Shown in pieces: positions 39,878 through 49,868 of a stretch of DNA of 64,000 nt. The notes beneath the pieces are model-generated. The model searched no databases, had not been told where the DNA came from, and saw only the letters and a program-made list of their open reading frames with translations. Both the position numbers and the translations under genes were made by a program. Origin of the DNA: Advenella mandrilli (GTDB lineage Bacteria > Pseudomonadota > Gammaproteobacteria > Burkholderiales > Burkholderiaceae_B); NCBI RefSeq assembly GCF_016595155.1, contig NZ_JAENGP010000001.1, positions 248,001 to 312,000 on the forward strand. The letters are read 5' to 3'. The number at the start of each line of letters is the position of its first letter. The first letter of the stretch is position 1.

Positions 39878-40156
39878 GTGCCATTAATCAAAACACTGGT
39901 TGCCGGTGGGATGCTTGCTTTATTGACGGCTTGTGGGAGCGGTTCTGTTTTATATGAAAGAACTGATGTTCACCTGATCCTTCCCTGCTATCAGGACGAA
40001 AATATTTGCCTGAAGCAAATGGCAGGTAGGTGTGCCAATGAATTGGCTGGCAAGTTGATGGATAGCGAAATCCGGCAGGAAGATGTGCCGGTGGTGTATG
40101 CCTTGTGCAGGCCTCCGCAACCTGAAGCCGGGACTAATGCCCGTGCTGCAAATTAA
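39878..40156 (+). CDS. Small lipoprotein of unknown function
   Basis: A 92-residue protein with a lipoprotein signal peptide and lipobox LLTAC, giving lipidation at about Cys 19. Four further cysteines could form disulfides (PCYQDENICLKQ, RCANEL, ALCRPP). The start is GTG 39878 after GGGAG. No family recognised. It is divergent from the LuxR-type gene across a 187-base spacer with a dyad, so it may be its target. A palindromic terminator overlaps its last bases. Confidence 0.78.
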   Translation: MPLIKTLVAGGMLALLTACGSGSVLYERTDVHLILPCYQDENICLKQMAGRCANELAGKLMDSEIRQEDVPVVYALCRPPQPEAGTNARAAN

Positions 40157-40182
40157 AAGACGCCTGGCCAGGCGTCTTTTAA
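40153..40182. terminator. 30-bp perfect palindrome, bidirectional terminator
   Basis: The core GACGCCTGG/CCAGGCGTC is flanked by TTAAAA and TTTTAA, giving a 30-bp dyad with no unpaired centre. It separates the convergent lipoprotein and LOG genes and provides a T run in both directions. Confidence 0.9.
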
Positions 40183-40206
40183 TCCAATCAATACCTTGAC
40201 ATGCAA

Positions 40207-40875
40207 TTAGCAAAGCCCAAGCTGGAACTCTTCATCCTGGCTTGTCTGGTGATGTGCCTGGATATGTTCAACGATGCGGGCAGGGTCGTCTTCAACAATA
40301 AACAGATTAATATCGCTGGATGAAATATAGTGGTTTTCCAGCATTTGTATTTTTATCCATTGCAGCAGGCCGCTCCAGAATTCGGTACCTACAAAAATAA
40401 TGGGTGCTTTATGGGCTTTGCCAGTTTGTATCAGGGTAAGTGCTTCGAAGAGTTCATCAAGGGTGCCAAACCCGCCAGGTAAAATAATATAGCCAGAGCT
40501 ATTCATGAAAAATGTGGTTTTTCTGGAGGCAAAATATTTGAAGTAAATGCTTTGCGACTGGAAAGGATTGTCGGTTTGCTCATGTGGCAACTTGATATTC
40601 AGTCCGATACTGGTGCCACCCGCTTCAAAACATCCCTTGTTGGCGGCTTCCATAATGCCCGGGCCACCGCCCGAAATAATGTTGAATCCTGCCTGCGCCA
40701 GTTTTTGACTGATCTCAATCGTTTTATGATAGTACGGAGAATCTGTTTTTGTACGGGCACTTCCGAATATACTTACAGCTGCTGAAATATCTTTTAAATG
40801 ATTGGCGGCATCTTGTAACTCAGCAGAAATTTCCCTGATTTGTTCCTGGATCGTCGTTGTTTTTGTTACTGACAT
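40207..40875 (-). CDS. LOG family protein (nucleoside 5'-monophosphate phosphoribohydrolase)
   Basis: A 222-residue cytoplasmic protein of the LOG/TIGR00730 family. Motifs: GGGPGIMEAANKG, SRKTTFFM and PGGFGTLDELFE, the last two forming the active site. Many members are annotated as lysine decarboxylases in error; the known activity is release of bases from nucleotides such as cytokinin ribotides or AMP. Its ATG overlaps the polA ATG on the opposite strand. Confidence 0.9.
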   Translation of the reverse strand: MSVTKTTTIQEQIREISAELQDAANHLKDISAAVSIFGSARTKTDSPYYHKTIEISQKLAQAGFNIISGGGPGIMEAANKGCFEAGGTSIGLNIKLPHEQTDNPFQSQSIYFKYFASRKTTFFMNSSGYIILPGGFGTLDELFEALTLIQTGKAHKAPIIFVGTEFWSGLLQWIKIQMLENHYISSSDINLFIVEDDPARIVEHIQAHHQTSQDEEFQLGLC

Positions 40876-43594
40876 GAAAAAAACCTTATTACTTGTTGAT
40901 GGATCTAGCTATTTGTACCGGGCCTTCCATGCAATGCCTGATTTAAGAAACGCATTGGGTGAACCTACCGGCGCAATTTATGGTGTCATCAATATGATGC
41001 GCAAAATAAGCCAGGATTACCAGGCTGATTATGTGGCCTGCATTTTTGATGCCAAAGGCAAAACATTTCGTGATGATTTGTATCCTGATTACAAAGGGCA
41101 TCGTCCGCCTATGCCTGACGATCTGGCCTTGCAAATAGAGCCCATTCACGAGGCCATCAGCGCCATGGGTTGGCCTGTGATTGCAAAACCCGGAGTCGAG
41201 GCAGATGACATTATTGCCACTTTAGCAGAAATTGCCACCCAAAATGATGTCAGTACCATTATTTCCACCGGGGACAAGGATATTGCCCAGTTGGTTAATG
41301 AACATGTCAGTCTTGTTAATACCATGACTAATGAAACCCTGGATATCGAAGGGGTGAAAAGCAAGTTCGGTGTACAGCCCGAACAGATTATTGATTATTT
41401 GATGTTGATTGGTGATACGGTAGATAACGTGCCGGGTGTGCCCAAGGTGGGGCCGAAAACCGCCGTCAAGTGGCTGACTGAATACGGTTCTTTGGAAAAT
41501 CTGGTTGAAAATGCCGACAAGATTAAAGGGGTGGTAGGCAATAATCTGCGCGAGGCTATTCCCAATTTTGGGCTTACCCGCCAGCTGATTACGATCAAGC
41601 GCGATTGCGAGGTTGACGATTTCTTTACAGGGATGGCCGATCTGGCCTATAAACCCCAAGATGCCGAAACACTGAAAAAAATCTTTGATCATTATGGTTT
41701 CCGGACCTGGTTGCGCGAGTTGACGGGTGATGCCCAGGCAGTGCCACAGCAGGATGCCAGGGTTGCCCCTGAAATTCCTGCCGCACCTGAAACGGTTGAC
41801 TACATAACGGTGGATTCCCTTGAGTTGCTGGAGGATTGTCTGGCGCAGATCCGTGCAGCTTCTTTGGTTGCACTGGATACCGAAACCACTTCGCTGGACC
41901 CGATGATGGCCTCGCTGGTGGGGGCGTCCATGTCCATCCATCCGGGGCAGGGGTGGTATATTCCGTTGGCCCACAAAGGAAATATGTTGGCCCAGCAGCT
42001 GGATAAATCCATGGTGCTTGAAAAACTCAGGCCCTGGCTGGAAGACGATAGCGCGGCCAAAGTGCTGCAAAATGCCAAATATGACACGCATGTCTTTGCC
42101 AACGAGGGTATTGGGCTAAAAGGCATACAAGACGACACCATGCTGATGGCCTACGTGCTTGAATCCCACCGCAATGTAGGCATGCAAGATCTGGCGCAGC
42201 GTTATCTGGGCAGAAAAGGGGTGGATTACACCGATTTATGTGGCAAGGGGGCCCGTCAGATTGGTTTTGATGAAGTTGACATCGAAAAGGCTTCTTTCTA
42301 CGCCTGCGAAGATACTGATTTCACCTTGCAGTTGGCCGGGTTAATGCGCCCCTTGGTTGTTGCTGAAGAGGGACTTGACCGGATTTACCGGCTTGAATTG
42401 TGGGTTTCCGAGGTGCTGGCCAAGATTGAGCGCAACGGCGTTAAAATTAACGAAAAGGCTTTGCAGCAGCAAAGTCATGAGATCGGCCAGAAGCTGCTTG
42501 AACTTGAAAACAAGGCCTATGAACTGGCCGGCCAGCCGTTTAACCTGAATTCTCCCAAGCAGCTGGCCGAAATTTTGTTTGAGCGCATGCAATTGCCGGT
42601 TATTCGTAAAACCCCCAAAGGAGCGCCTTCCACCGACGAAGAGGTGCTAACCAAATTGGCCCAGGATTACCCGCTGCCGGCTACCTTGCTGGAATACCGT
42701 GGATTGGCCAAGCTGAAATCCACCTATACCGACAAGCTACCTAAAATGATCAACCCCAAAACTGGTCGGGTGCATACCAATTATGCGCAGGCTGCCGTTA
42801 TTACCGGGCGTCTGGCTTCTTCCGATCCCAATTTGCAGAATATTCCGGTGCGCACCGAAGAAGGGCGCAAGGTCAGGACTGCTTTTGTGCCTGAAAAGGA
42901 AGGCGTCATCATGTCCGCCGACTACTCGCAAATTGAGTTGCGGGTCATGGCGCATGTGTCGGATGATGCGAGCCTGCAATTGGCTTTTGCCCAAGGCAAG
43001 GATATTCACAGGGCAACCGCCTCTGAGGTATTTGGCACACCGCTAGAAGAAGTAACCGCTGAACAACGTCGTGCCGCCAAGGCCATTAACTTTGGGTTGA
43101 TTTATGGTATGGGGGCGTTTGGCTTGGCCAGTAACCTGGGGATTACCCGTGATGCAGCGCAATCTTACATTGACCGTTATTTTGAGCGTTATCCCGGCGT
43201 GGCCACTTATATGAACCTTACCCGCGCCAAGGCACATGAACAGGGTTATGTGGAAACCGTTTTTGGCCGCCGTTTATGGTTGCCTGAAATCAAGGGTGCC
43301 AAAGGGCCGCGTAAAGCAGCCGCGGAAAGAGCGGCGATTAATGCCCCCATGCAGGGCACGGCGGCTGACTTGATTAAAATGGCCATGGTGGCCGTGCAGG
43401 AATGGATTGAAAAAGAAAACCTGAAAACCATGATTATCATGCAGGTGCATGACGAATTGGTGCTTGAAGTGCCGCAAGATGAAGTGGACTTGGTCAAGAC
43501 CAGGCTGCCTGAACTCATGTGTGGGGTGGCAGAGCTGAAAGTGCCACTGGTGGCCGAAGTGGGTATGGGCCAAAATTGGGAGCAGGCTCACTAA
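40874..43594 (+). CDS. polA: DNA polymerase I
   Basis: A 906-residue repair and replication enzyme with all three activities. The 5'-3' exonuclease comes first (LLLVDGSSYLYRAFHA). The 3'-5' proofreading site is intact (DTETTSLD, NAKYDTHVF, ACEDTDFTL). The polymerase A domain has SADYSQIELRVMAH and QVHDELVLEVP. ATG 40874 follows the family N-terminus; the frame extends upstream to 40802 only because it is open. No clear ribosome site precedes it. The promoter must lie inside the divergent LOG gene. Confidence 0.98.
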   Translation: MKKTLLLVDGSSYLYRAFHAMPDLRNALGEPTGAIYGVINMMRKISQDYQADYVACIFDAKGKTFRDDLYPDYKGHRPPMPDDLALQIEPIHEAISAMGWPVIAKPGVEADDIIATLAEIATQNDVSTIISTGDKDIAQLVNEHVSLVNTMTNETLDIEGVKSKFGVQPEQIIDYLMLIGDTVDNVPGVPKVGPKTAVKWLTEYGSLENLVENADKIKGVVGNNLREAIPNFGLTRQLITIKRDCEVDDFFTGMADLAYKPQDAETLKKIFDHYGFRTWLRELTGDAQAVPQQDARVAPEIPAAPETVDYITVDSLELLEDCLAQIRAASLVALDTETTSLDPMMASLVGASMSIHPGQGWYIPLAHKGNMLAQQLDKSMVLEKLRPWLEDDSAAKVLQNAKYDTHVFANEGIGLKGIQDDTMLMAYVLESHRNVGMQDLAQRYLGRKGVDYTDLCGKGARQIGFDEVDIEKASFYACEDTDFTLQLAGLMRPLVVAEEGLDRIYRLELWVSEVLAKIERNGVKINEKALQQQSHEIGQKLLELENKAYELAGQPFNLNSPKQLAEILFERMQLPVIRKTPKGAPSTDEEVLTKLAQDYPLPATLLEYRGLAKLKSTYTDKLPKMINPKTGRVHTNYAQAAVITGRLASSDPNLQNIPVRTEEGRKVRTAFVPEKEGVIMSADYSQIELRVMAHVSDDASLQLAFAQGKDIHRATASEVFGTPLEEVTAEQRRAAKAINFGLIYGMGAFGLASNLGITRDAAQSYIDRYFERYPGVATYMNLTRAKAHEQGYVETVFGRRLWLPEIKGAKGPRKAAAERAAINAPMQGTAADLIKMAMVAVQEWIEKENLKTMIIMQVHDELVLEVPQDEVDLVKTRLPELMCGVAELKVPLVAEVGMGQNWEQAH

Positions 43595-43610
43595 AGGATA
43601 GATCATGGGA

Positions 43611-43683
43611 AAGGCCTTTGGGCCTTGCCTGTGTCATGACAAAACAGCGCTCCGGTTTATCTATGCCAGACCGCTGTTTTTTT
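43611..43683 (+). terminator. Terminator region after polA
   Basis: Two hairpins follow polA: AAGGCC-TTTG-GGCCTT at 43611-43626, and a 9-bp stem AAAACAGCG (43641-43649) with CGCTGTTTT (43672-43680) followed by more T. The second is the likely intrinsic terminator. Confidence 0.8.
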
Positions 43684-43747
43684 GTGTTGCCTGAAATGCG
43701 AACCTTTGGAGCGACAATTCAGGCTGCTTGTGGTGAGTGCAGGATAG

Positions 43748-44629
43748 TTATTGGACAACACGGGCACGCAATGCATTGATGCGGTGCTCGATAGGCGGGT
43801 GGGTAGAGAACAGTGCTGCCACATTGATTTTGCCACTGATGCCGGATGCGTTCAATTGCTGGGGCAGTTCACCGGGTGTGAGGCCACCCAGACGGGCTAG
43901 CGCATGGATCATCGGATCGGCCGAGCCCATGAGCTGGGCAGCACCAGCATCGGCGCGATATTCGCGTTGACGGGAGAACCAGGCAACAATAATAGAGGCC
44001 AGAATGCCAAAGGCGATTTCACAGACAATCACGGAAATGTAATAACCAATACCCACGTCACGTTCGTTTTTCAGGATGACCCGGTCAACCACATAACCTA
44101 CTACGCGTGACAGGAAAATCACAAAGGTGTTCACGACACCCTGAATTAGCGTTAAGGTAACCATGTCACCGTTGGCCACGTGCGCCACTTCATGTCCCAG
44201 AACGGCGGCCACTTCTTCTTCAGTCATGCTGTTAAGCAAACCGGTGGAAACGGCAACCAGGGCATCGTTTTTAAAGGCACCGGTTGCAAAAGCATTGGGT
44301 TCGCCTTCATAAATGGCAACTTCAGGATGGCCAATACCCGCGCGGTCGGCCAATTGGTGAACGGTATCAACCAGCCAGGCTTCAGTTTGGTTGGCGGGGG
44401 CAGTGGGGTTAATAACACGGGCACCGGTGCTCCATTTTGCCATGCGTTTGCTAATGAGCAGGGAGATAATAGAGCCGGTAAAGCCGACAACCGCGGAAAA
44501 TGCCAGCAATTGCGTCATATCCAGGCCATTGGCGGTGATAAAACGGTTGATGCCCAGGATATTTAACGTGACACCCAACACAACCATAACGGCCAGGTTG
44601 GTCATAAGAAATAGAAAAATGCGCTTCAT
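43748..44629 (-). CDS. htpX: Membrane zinc metalloprotease HtpX
   Basis: A 293-residue M48 protease of inner-membrane quality control. The zinc motif is HEVAH ([14 protein letters not shown]), with the third ligand in the [11 protein letters not shown] region. Two N-terminal helices and two central ones fit the family. Convergent with polA; the next gene is divergent. The upstream interval 44630-44827 is AT-rich and shows nothing further. Confidence 0.95.
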   Translation of the reverse strand: MKRIFLFLMTNLAVMVVLGVTLNILGINRFITANGLDMTQLLAFSAVVGFTGSIISLLISKRMAKWSTGARVINPTAPANQTEAWLVDTVHQLADRAGIGHPEVAIYEGEPNAFATGAFKNDALVAVSTGLLNSMTEEEVAAVLGHEVAHVANGDMVTLTLIQGVVNTFVIFLSRVVGYVVDRVILKNERDVGIGYYISVIVCEIAFGILASIIVAWFSRQREYRADAGAAQLMGSADPMIHALARLGGLTPGELPQQLNASGISGKINVAALFSTHPPIEHRINALRARVVQ

Positions 44630-44827
44630 GAGGGGTTGAAAACCTTTAAATTAAACTGTTTACGGATATCGGCTGCATCATAATATAGTTTAAATAAAAT
44701 GATTAATACAGCAATGTTGATTTGTTTAATAATTATATAAGGTGAATTCCCATTATTTAAAGTGGCCTTGGGTATAGAATAATGATTTTATTATTTCAGA
44801 ATGTTCCTTTTCAAGGTCAGGTAGGCT

Positions 44828-45703
44828 ATGCAATCGTTATGGATGCTTCTGGCGGCATTAATGTTCGCTATTATGGGCGCTTGTATCAAGTTGTCTTATG
44901 AGGCGGGCTCCACTCTGGCGCTTATTGTGATAGCCCGTGGCTTGCCTTCCATTATTGTGATTGTGTTGTGGGCGGTTTTAAGTCACCAGTCGCTTAAACC
45001 GAAAAGTATCAAATTGCATTTTTTGCGAAACCTGTTTGGTGTGACGGCCATGTGGATGGGGTTCTATGGATATTCTGTCTTGCCGCTGTCAACCAGCACC
45101 AGCCTTAACTATACCTCTCCGTTGTTTATTGCCAGCTTTCTGTTTTTTACCCATAAGGGGCCCAAAGACACGTTTCGCCTGCTGGCTGTCATTCTGGGGT
45201 TTCTGGGGGTATTGCTGGTATTACGGCCTACGATTACCGAAGACCAGTGGTTTGCCGCTTCACTGGGGCTAATGTCGGGGGCATTTGCCGGCGTTGCCAT
45301 GCTGCAGATCAAAGAGCTGGGGGCAATTGGTGAACCTATCTGGAGAACCGTTTTCTATTTTTCCCTGATTGTGGTGATAACCGGTTTTCTTGGCCTGAAG
45401 GCGCACGGCTATGGTACCCCCGTCCTGACGACCTGGCTGGCACTTTTCGGTGTGGGCGTTAGCGGGCTGATTGGGCAACTTGCCCTTACCCGTGCTTTTG
45501 GCCAGGGGTCTCCGATTCTGACGGCCGCCTTGCAATATAGCACCATTATATTTGCGGCTATACTGGGCATTGTTTTCTGGGGGGACATCCCCGATATATT
45601 AGCCTGGATGGGTATGGTTCTGATTATTCTGGCCGGACTGCTGTCAGCCTGGAGAACCATGCAACTGGCAGAAGCAGCCAGATCCCGAAAAAAACAGGCT
45701 TAG
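44828..45703 (+). CDS. DMT-superfamily transporter (two EamA domains)
   Basis: A 291-residue inner-membrane protein with ten predicted helices arranged as two EamA halves. Each half ends in a characteristic segment (LPLSTSTSLNYTSPLFIA; FGQGSPILTAALQYSTIIFAAILG). This is the drug/metabolite transporter family; the substrate cannot be read from sequence. It stands alone before the sulfurtransferase gene, 45 bases away. Confidence 0.9.
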   Translation: MQSLWMLLAALMFAIMGACIKLSYEAGSTLALIVIARGLPSIIVIVLWAVLSHQSLKPKSIKLHFLRNLFGVTAMWMGFYGYSVLPLSTSTSLNYTSPLFIASFLFFTHKGPKDTFRLLAVILGFLGVLLVLRPTITEDQWFAASLGLMSGAFAGVAMLQIKELGAIGEPIWRTVFYFSLIVVITGFLGLKAHGYGTPVLTTWLALFGVGVSGLIGQLALTRAFGQGSPILTAALQYSTIIFAAILGIVFWGDIPDILAWMGMVLIILAGLLSAWRTMQLAEAARSRKKQA

Positions 45704-45748
45704 TACCCGATGAATCTGAAGGTTTTTTGAACTATCTGGAGCAAGAAA

Positions 45749-46597
45749 GTGGAGCCGTTAATTTCAGCACTAGCGCTACAAGATTTATTAAGTGATGATG
45801 ATACCCTGATCCTGCTGGATGCAAGGCATGATTTGGGCAATCATCAGCTGGGCAGAGAGCAATATCTCGAGGGGCATATTCCGGGTGCTCTTTTTCTTGA
45901 TCATGAGATTGATCTGTGTGGGCCAAAAACAGGAAATAATGGCCGCCATCCCTTGCCTGAACGTGAGGCTTTTATCCAGTTGCTGGGCAGTCTGGGTATT
46001 AATGCCAAGGCGAATATTGTGGTTTACGATGCCAGGGACAGCATGTTTGCCGCTCATGTGTGGTGGATGTTGCGGTGGGCGGGCTGCACCAGCGTCAGGG
46101 TGCTTAACGGTGGCTGGAGCGCCTGGGGGCAGATTAGCGGCGACATTGAACGTGAAAAACCGGCACCGCGTGCGCCCGTTGTATGGGAACCTGACAACGT
46201 TTCCATGCCTAAGGTGGACGCCAATGCAGTGCTGGCCAATCTCAATCAAGCTGTTTTCACGGTGATTGACGCGCGGGCTGAAAACCGTTTTCGTGGTGAA
46301 AATGAAACCATTGATCCGGTTGCCGGACATATTCCCGGTGCGCTTAATTGGCCATTTGCCCGTAACCTTGATAGCGATGGCTTTTTTCTTCCGGCTGACG
46401 CACTCAAATCCGGTTTTGCACAATTGCTTGGCAATCACAAACCTGAAAACATTGTCCACCAATGTGGCTCGGGGATTAGCGCCTGCCATAACCTGCTGGC
46501 TATGGAGGTGGCAGGTTTATCGGGTTCTGCCCTTTACCCCGGATCCTGGAGCGAATGGTGCAGTGACCGCTCCCGGCCCGTTGCCGTTGGTGAGTAG
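45749..46597 (+). CDS. sseA: Two-domain rhodanese, 3-mercaptopyruvate sulfurtransferase type
   Basis: The 282-residue protein has two rhodanese domains. The N-terminal one is structural (LLDARHDLG...EGHIPGALFLDHE). The C-terminal one has the catalytic loop QCGSGISACHNLL with nucleophile Cys 239. The CGSG-[IV]-[ST]-A loop fits 3-mercaptopyruvate sulfurtransferase rather than thiosulfate rhodanese (CRxGx[RT]). Start codon GTG 45749. Confidence 0.88.
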   Translation: MEPLISALALQDLLSDDDTLILLDARHDLGNHQLGREQYLEGHIPGALFLDHEIDLCGPKTGNNGRHPLPEREAFIQLLGSLGINAKANIVVYDARDSMFAAHVWWMLRWAGCTSVRVLNGGWSAWGQISGDIEREKPAPRAPVVWEPDNVSMPKVDANAVLANLNQAVFTVIDARAENRFRGENETIDPVAGHIPGALNWPFARNLDSDGFFLPADALKSGFAQLLGNHKPENIVHQCGSGISACHNLLAMEVAGLSGSALYPGSWSEWCSDRSRPVAVGE

Positions 46598-46807
46598 CTG
46601 AGCCGGCAAATTGTTTAAATGAAATATGGTGCCAAATTGTACTGAAAATTCAATACCTTGCTATTAAAAAAGCAATGTTAATCATTATTGTTAATGGTTT
46701 GAAAATGGGGTACAGATTGAAAAATACGTAAAACTATTAAAATATGACCCTTGTCAGCCCATGATTTCGTACAATACCAGATTATTTGTATTTTTCTGGA
46801 GTACCCC

Positions 46808-47056
46808 TTGTCAGAATCAACCCAAAAATTGGATGTCCTTGATTTACCAAAGGATTTTGAATCTGCCCTGAAAGAGCTTGAAGAGATTGTACAGTCAATG
46901 GAAAGTGATGTGCTTTCCCTTGAGGCATCCTTGCAGGCATACGAAAGAGGGGTGATTCTGTCCCGGATATGTCAAGAGCGTCTGGATGCCGCTGAACAAC
47001 AGGTCCAGGTACTTCAGAATAATTTGTTGCGCCCGGCACAAATCGAGGTTGAATAA
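46808..47056 (+). CDS. xseB: Exodeoxyribonuclease VII small subunit
   Basis: An 82-residue helical hairpin protein that binds the XseA large subunit. The family core is FESALKELEEIVQSMESDVLSLEASL in pattern, followed by LQAYERGV. I choose TTG 46808 because GGAG sits eight bases upstream and this gives the usual length; the frame opens at 46751 without support. Three bases separate it from ispA, the normal xseB-ispA-dxs arrangement. Confidence 0.92.
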   Translation: MSESTQKLDVLDLPKDFESALKELEEIVQSMESDVLSLEASLQAYERGVILSRICQERLDAAEQQVQVLQNNLLRPAQIEVE

Positions 47057-47059
47057 GTA

Positions 47060-47974
47060 ATGAGTACCGGTTCAACGCTTTTTCAGGATTGGTTGGAAGC
47101 CTGTGTCAATAATGTGGGAATGGCGCTTGAAAAGGCGCTTCCCGGTGCCACCGAGGTGCCTGCTCAATTGCACGAGGCCATGCGTTATGCCACGCTGGGC
47201 GGAGGAAAAAGAGTTCGCGCCACGCTGGTGTATGCGGCAGGTAAGGCAGCCTTGCAGCAGGGTGTCGCCATAGAGTCCTACAGTCATGCCCTTGACAGGG
47301 CTGCGGCTGCCGTCGAGCTTATTCATTCCTATTCCCTGATTCATGACGACTTGCCTTGCATGGATGACGATGTCCTGCGTAGGGGGCAACCTACGGTTCA
47401 TGTGCGGTTTGGTGAAGCCACCGCTATGCTGGCCGGAGATGCCCTGCAACCATTGGCTTTTGCCGAGCTTGCGAAAATGCCGGTGGCGCCTGCCCTGGTG
47501 GTGCAAGCGGTACAAGTGCTTGGCCAGGTGGCCGGAAGCCTGGGTATGGTGGGCGGTCAGGCGATTGATCTGGCCAGTGTCAACCAGGCCCTTACCCTTG
47601 AACAGCTGCAGTTCATGCATCGCCTGAAAACAGGGGCGCTTATTGAAGGCAGTGTTTTGCTAGGGGCTATTGTGACCGGCGCCACTTCCGAGACCAGGCA
47701 GGCGCTGGAAACCTATGGCTCTGCCATTGGTCTGGCCTTTCAAATTGTTGATGATATTCTTGATGTCACGGTGGATACCGAAGGCTTGGGTAAAACAGCA
47801 GGTAAAGATGCCCACGAGAACAAGCCCACTTATGTGTCAATCATGGGTCTTGAAGAGTCCCGGGATTTTGCCCGGAAATTACATGAAGTGGCACTTGAAG
47901 CCATTAAACCATTAGGTGATTCTGCTATTCGACTCAAAGAGTTGGCCGATTTCATTATTCACCGCAGTTATTGA
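47060..47974 (+). CDS. ispA: Farnesyl diphosphate synthase
   Basis: A 304-residue polyprenyl synthase making C15 farnesyl diphosphate from IPP and DMAPP. First aspartate motif DDLPCMDDD and second motif VDDILD are intact. GGGKRVR binds IPP. It lies between xseB and dxs. The product feeds quinones, undecaprenol and, given the HpnE-like gene at the right edge, perhaps hopanoids. Confidence 0.96.
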   Translation: MSTGSTLFQDWLEACVNNVGMALEKALPGATEVPAQLHEAMRYATLGGGKRVRATLVYAAGKAALQQGVAIESYSHALDRAAAAVELIHSYSLIHDDLPCMDDDVLRRGQPTVHVRFGEATAMLAGDALQPLAFAELAKMPVAPALVVQAVQVLGQVAGSLGMVGGQAIDLASVNQALTLEQLQFMHRLKTGALIEGSVLLGAIVTGATSETRQALETYGSAIGLAFQIVDDILDVTVDTEGLGKTAGKDAHENKPTYVSIMGLEESRDFARKLHEVALEAIKPLGDSAIRLKELADFIIHRSY

Positions 47975-47988
47975 TGTGAAGCGTATCA

Positions 47989-49857
47989 ATGTCAAATATT
48001 CTAGAAAAGCTCAACGCTCCCGATGATGTCAGAAAACTAAGCCGTTCAGAGTTGGAGCAGGCAGCCAATGAACTTCGGTCTTTTATTATTCGTTCGGTCT
48101 CCAAAACCGGCGGTCACCTGTCGTCCAACCTTGGCACGGTAGAGCTTACGCTTGCTCTTCATTATGTGTTTAACACGCCGCATGACCGGGTTATCTGGGA
48201 TGTGGGGCATCAATCCTATCCGCATAAAATCCTTACTGGCCGACGCGAAGGGATGGCGCATTTACGTCAGGAAGGCGGTATTTCGGGTTTCCCCAAGCGC
48301 AGCGAGTCAGCGTGCGACGCTTTTGGTACCGCCCACTCATCCACCTCTATTTCGGCTGCCTTGGGCATGGCAGTGGCTTCGCGCAATTTGCAAATAGAAC
48401 GCCAGCACATTGCCGTTATCGGTGATGGCTCCATGACGGCGGGTATGGCCTACGAAGCCCTGAACAATGCAGGCGTCACCCCAGGTATTAATCTGCTGGT
48501 GATCCTGAACGACAACGATATGTCTATTTCTCCGCCGGTTGGGGCGCTTAACAAGTATCTGGCCAGGCTGTTGTCGGGTACTTTCTATCAGGAAGCGCGC
48601 AGTGTGGGTAAGGCAGTGTTGGGGCAGTTCCCTTCGCCCGTCATGGAAATGGCCCGTAAAGTAAAAGGGCATGCCAAAGGCATCTTGGGTTCGGCCACCT
48701 GGTTTGAAGAGTTCGGTTTTAATTATGTGGGTCCCATCGATGGTCATGATCTGGACGCCTTGGTACCCACCCTGCAAAACCTGCGTCAAATGGGCGGCCT
48801 GCAATTTCTGCATGTGGTAACCAAAAAAGGGCAGGGTTACAAGCTGGCCGAAGCCGACCCCATCCTGTATCACGGGCCCGGCAAATTTGACCCTGAAGTG
48901 GGTATCCTGAAGCCGGCCAAGCCCGGCAAGCAAACGTTTACCCAGGTTTTCGGGCATTGGCTGTGCGATATGGCTGCGCAAGACGAAAAACTGGTCGGTA
49001 TTACGCCTGCCATGCGAGAAGGCAGTGGCATGGTTGAATTTGAAAAGCGTTTTCCGGCGCGATATTTTGATGTGGGTATTGCCGAGCAGCACTCGGTTAC
49101 TTTTGCCGCCGGTATTGCCTGTGAAGGCCTTAAACCGGTCCTGGCTATTTACTCAACTTTCCTGCAAAGGGGGTATGATCAGCTCATTCACGATGTTGCC
49201 CTGCAAAATCTTGATGTTACCTTTGCCCTTGACCGGGCAGGGCTGGTGGGGGCCGATGGTGCCACCCATGCCGGTAACTACGATATTGCATTTTTACGCT
49301 GCATCCCCAATATGGTGGTGGCCGTTCCATCGGACGAAAACGAGGCACGCCTGTTACTGAATACCTGTTACCACTATAAAGGGCCAGCGTCCGTGCGTTA
49401 TCCCAGGGGGGCAGGCGTGGGGGCAACGGTTAGTGATACCCTGGATCCGCTAGAAGTGGGCAAGGGAGTGGTGCGCCGCGAAGGTTCTCGTCTGGCTATT
49501 TTGGCTTTTGGTCCTTTGCTGCATGCGGCCTTGCCGGTGGCTGAAAAACTGAATGCGACGCTGGTTGATATGCGGTTTGTGAAACCAATCGATGCCGAAC
49601 TGGTCAAACAGGTGGCGATGTCACATGAGGTGTTGGTAACGCTGGAAGAAGGTAGTGTAATGGGCGGCGCCGGTAGCGCTGTTGCTGAAATCATAAGCGC
49701 GTGTGGGCTTGGCAAACCCATTTTGCAGCTTGGCTTGCCCGATCGTTTTATTGATCATGGTGAACAGGCTGCACTCTTGAAAAGTGTGGGTCTTGATTCA
49801 GAGGGAATCGAGGCGGCTATCCATGCACGTTTTAAATCTGTTTTGAATATTACTTAG
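47989..49857 (+). CDS. dxs: 1-deoxy-D-xylulose-5-phosphate synthase
   Basis: A 622-residue thiamine-diphosphate enzyme that commits pyruvate and glyceraldehyde 3-phosphate to the MEP isoprenoid pathway. The cofactor motif is [15 protein letters not shown], ending NDN further on. The transketolase-like second domain has [16 protein letters not shown] with catalytic Glu, and [11 protein letters not shown]. Full length. ATG 47989 lies 14 bases after ispA. Confidence 0.98.
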   Translation: MSNILEKLNAPDDVRKLSRSELEQAANELRSFIIRSVSKTGGHLSSNLGTVELTLALHYVFNTPHDRVIWDVGHQSYPHKILTGRREGMAHLRQEGGISGFPKRSESACDAFGTAHSSTSISAALGMAVASRNLQIERQHIAVIGDGSMTAGMAYEALNNAGVTPGINLLVILNDNDMSISPPVGALNKYLARLLSGTFYQEARSVGKAVLGQFPSPVMEMARKVKGHAKGILGSATWFEEFGFNYVGPIDGHDLDALVPTLQNLRQMGGLQFLHVVTKKGQGYKLAEADPILYHGPGKFDPEVGILKPAKPGKQTFTQVFGHWLCDMAAQDEKLVGITPAMREGSGMVEFEKRFPARYFDVGIAEQHSVTFAAGIACEGLKPVLAIYSTFLQRGYDQLIHDVALQNLDVTFALDRAGLVGADGATHAGNYDIAFLRCIPNMVVAVPSDENEARLLLNTCYHYKGPASVRYPRGAGVGATVSDTLDPLEVGKGVVRREGSRLAILAFGPLLHAALPVAEKLNATLVDMRFVKPIDAELVKQVAMSHEVLVTLEEGSVMGGAGSAVAEIISACGLGKPILQLGLPDRFIDHGEQAALLKSVGLDSEGIEAAIHARFKSVLNIT

Positions 49858-49868
49858 GTTTTTAATAT

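Noticed and set aside
38965-40156. A quorum-sensing LuxI/LuxR pair
   Set aside because: The divergent gene encodes a Cys-rich lipoprotein, not an acyl-homoserine lactone synthase.
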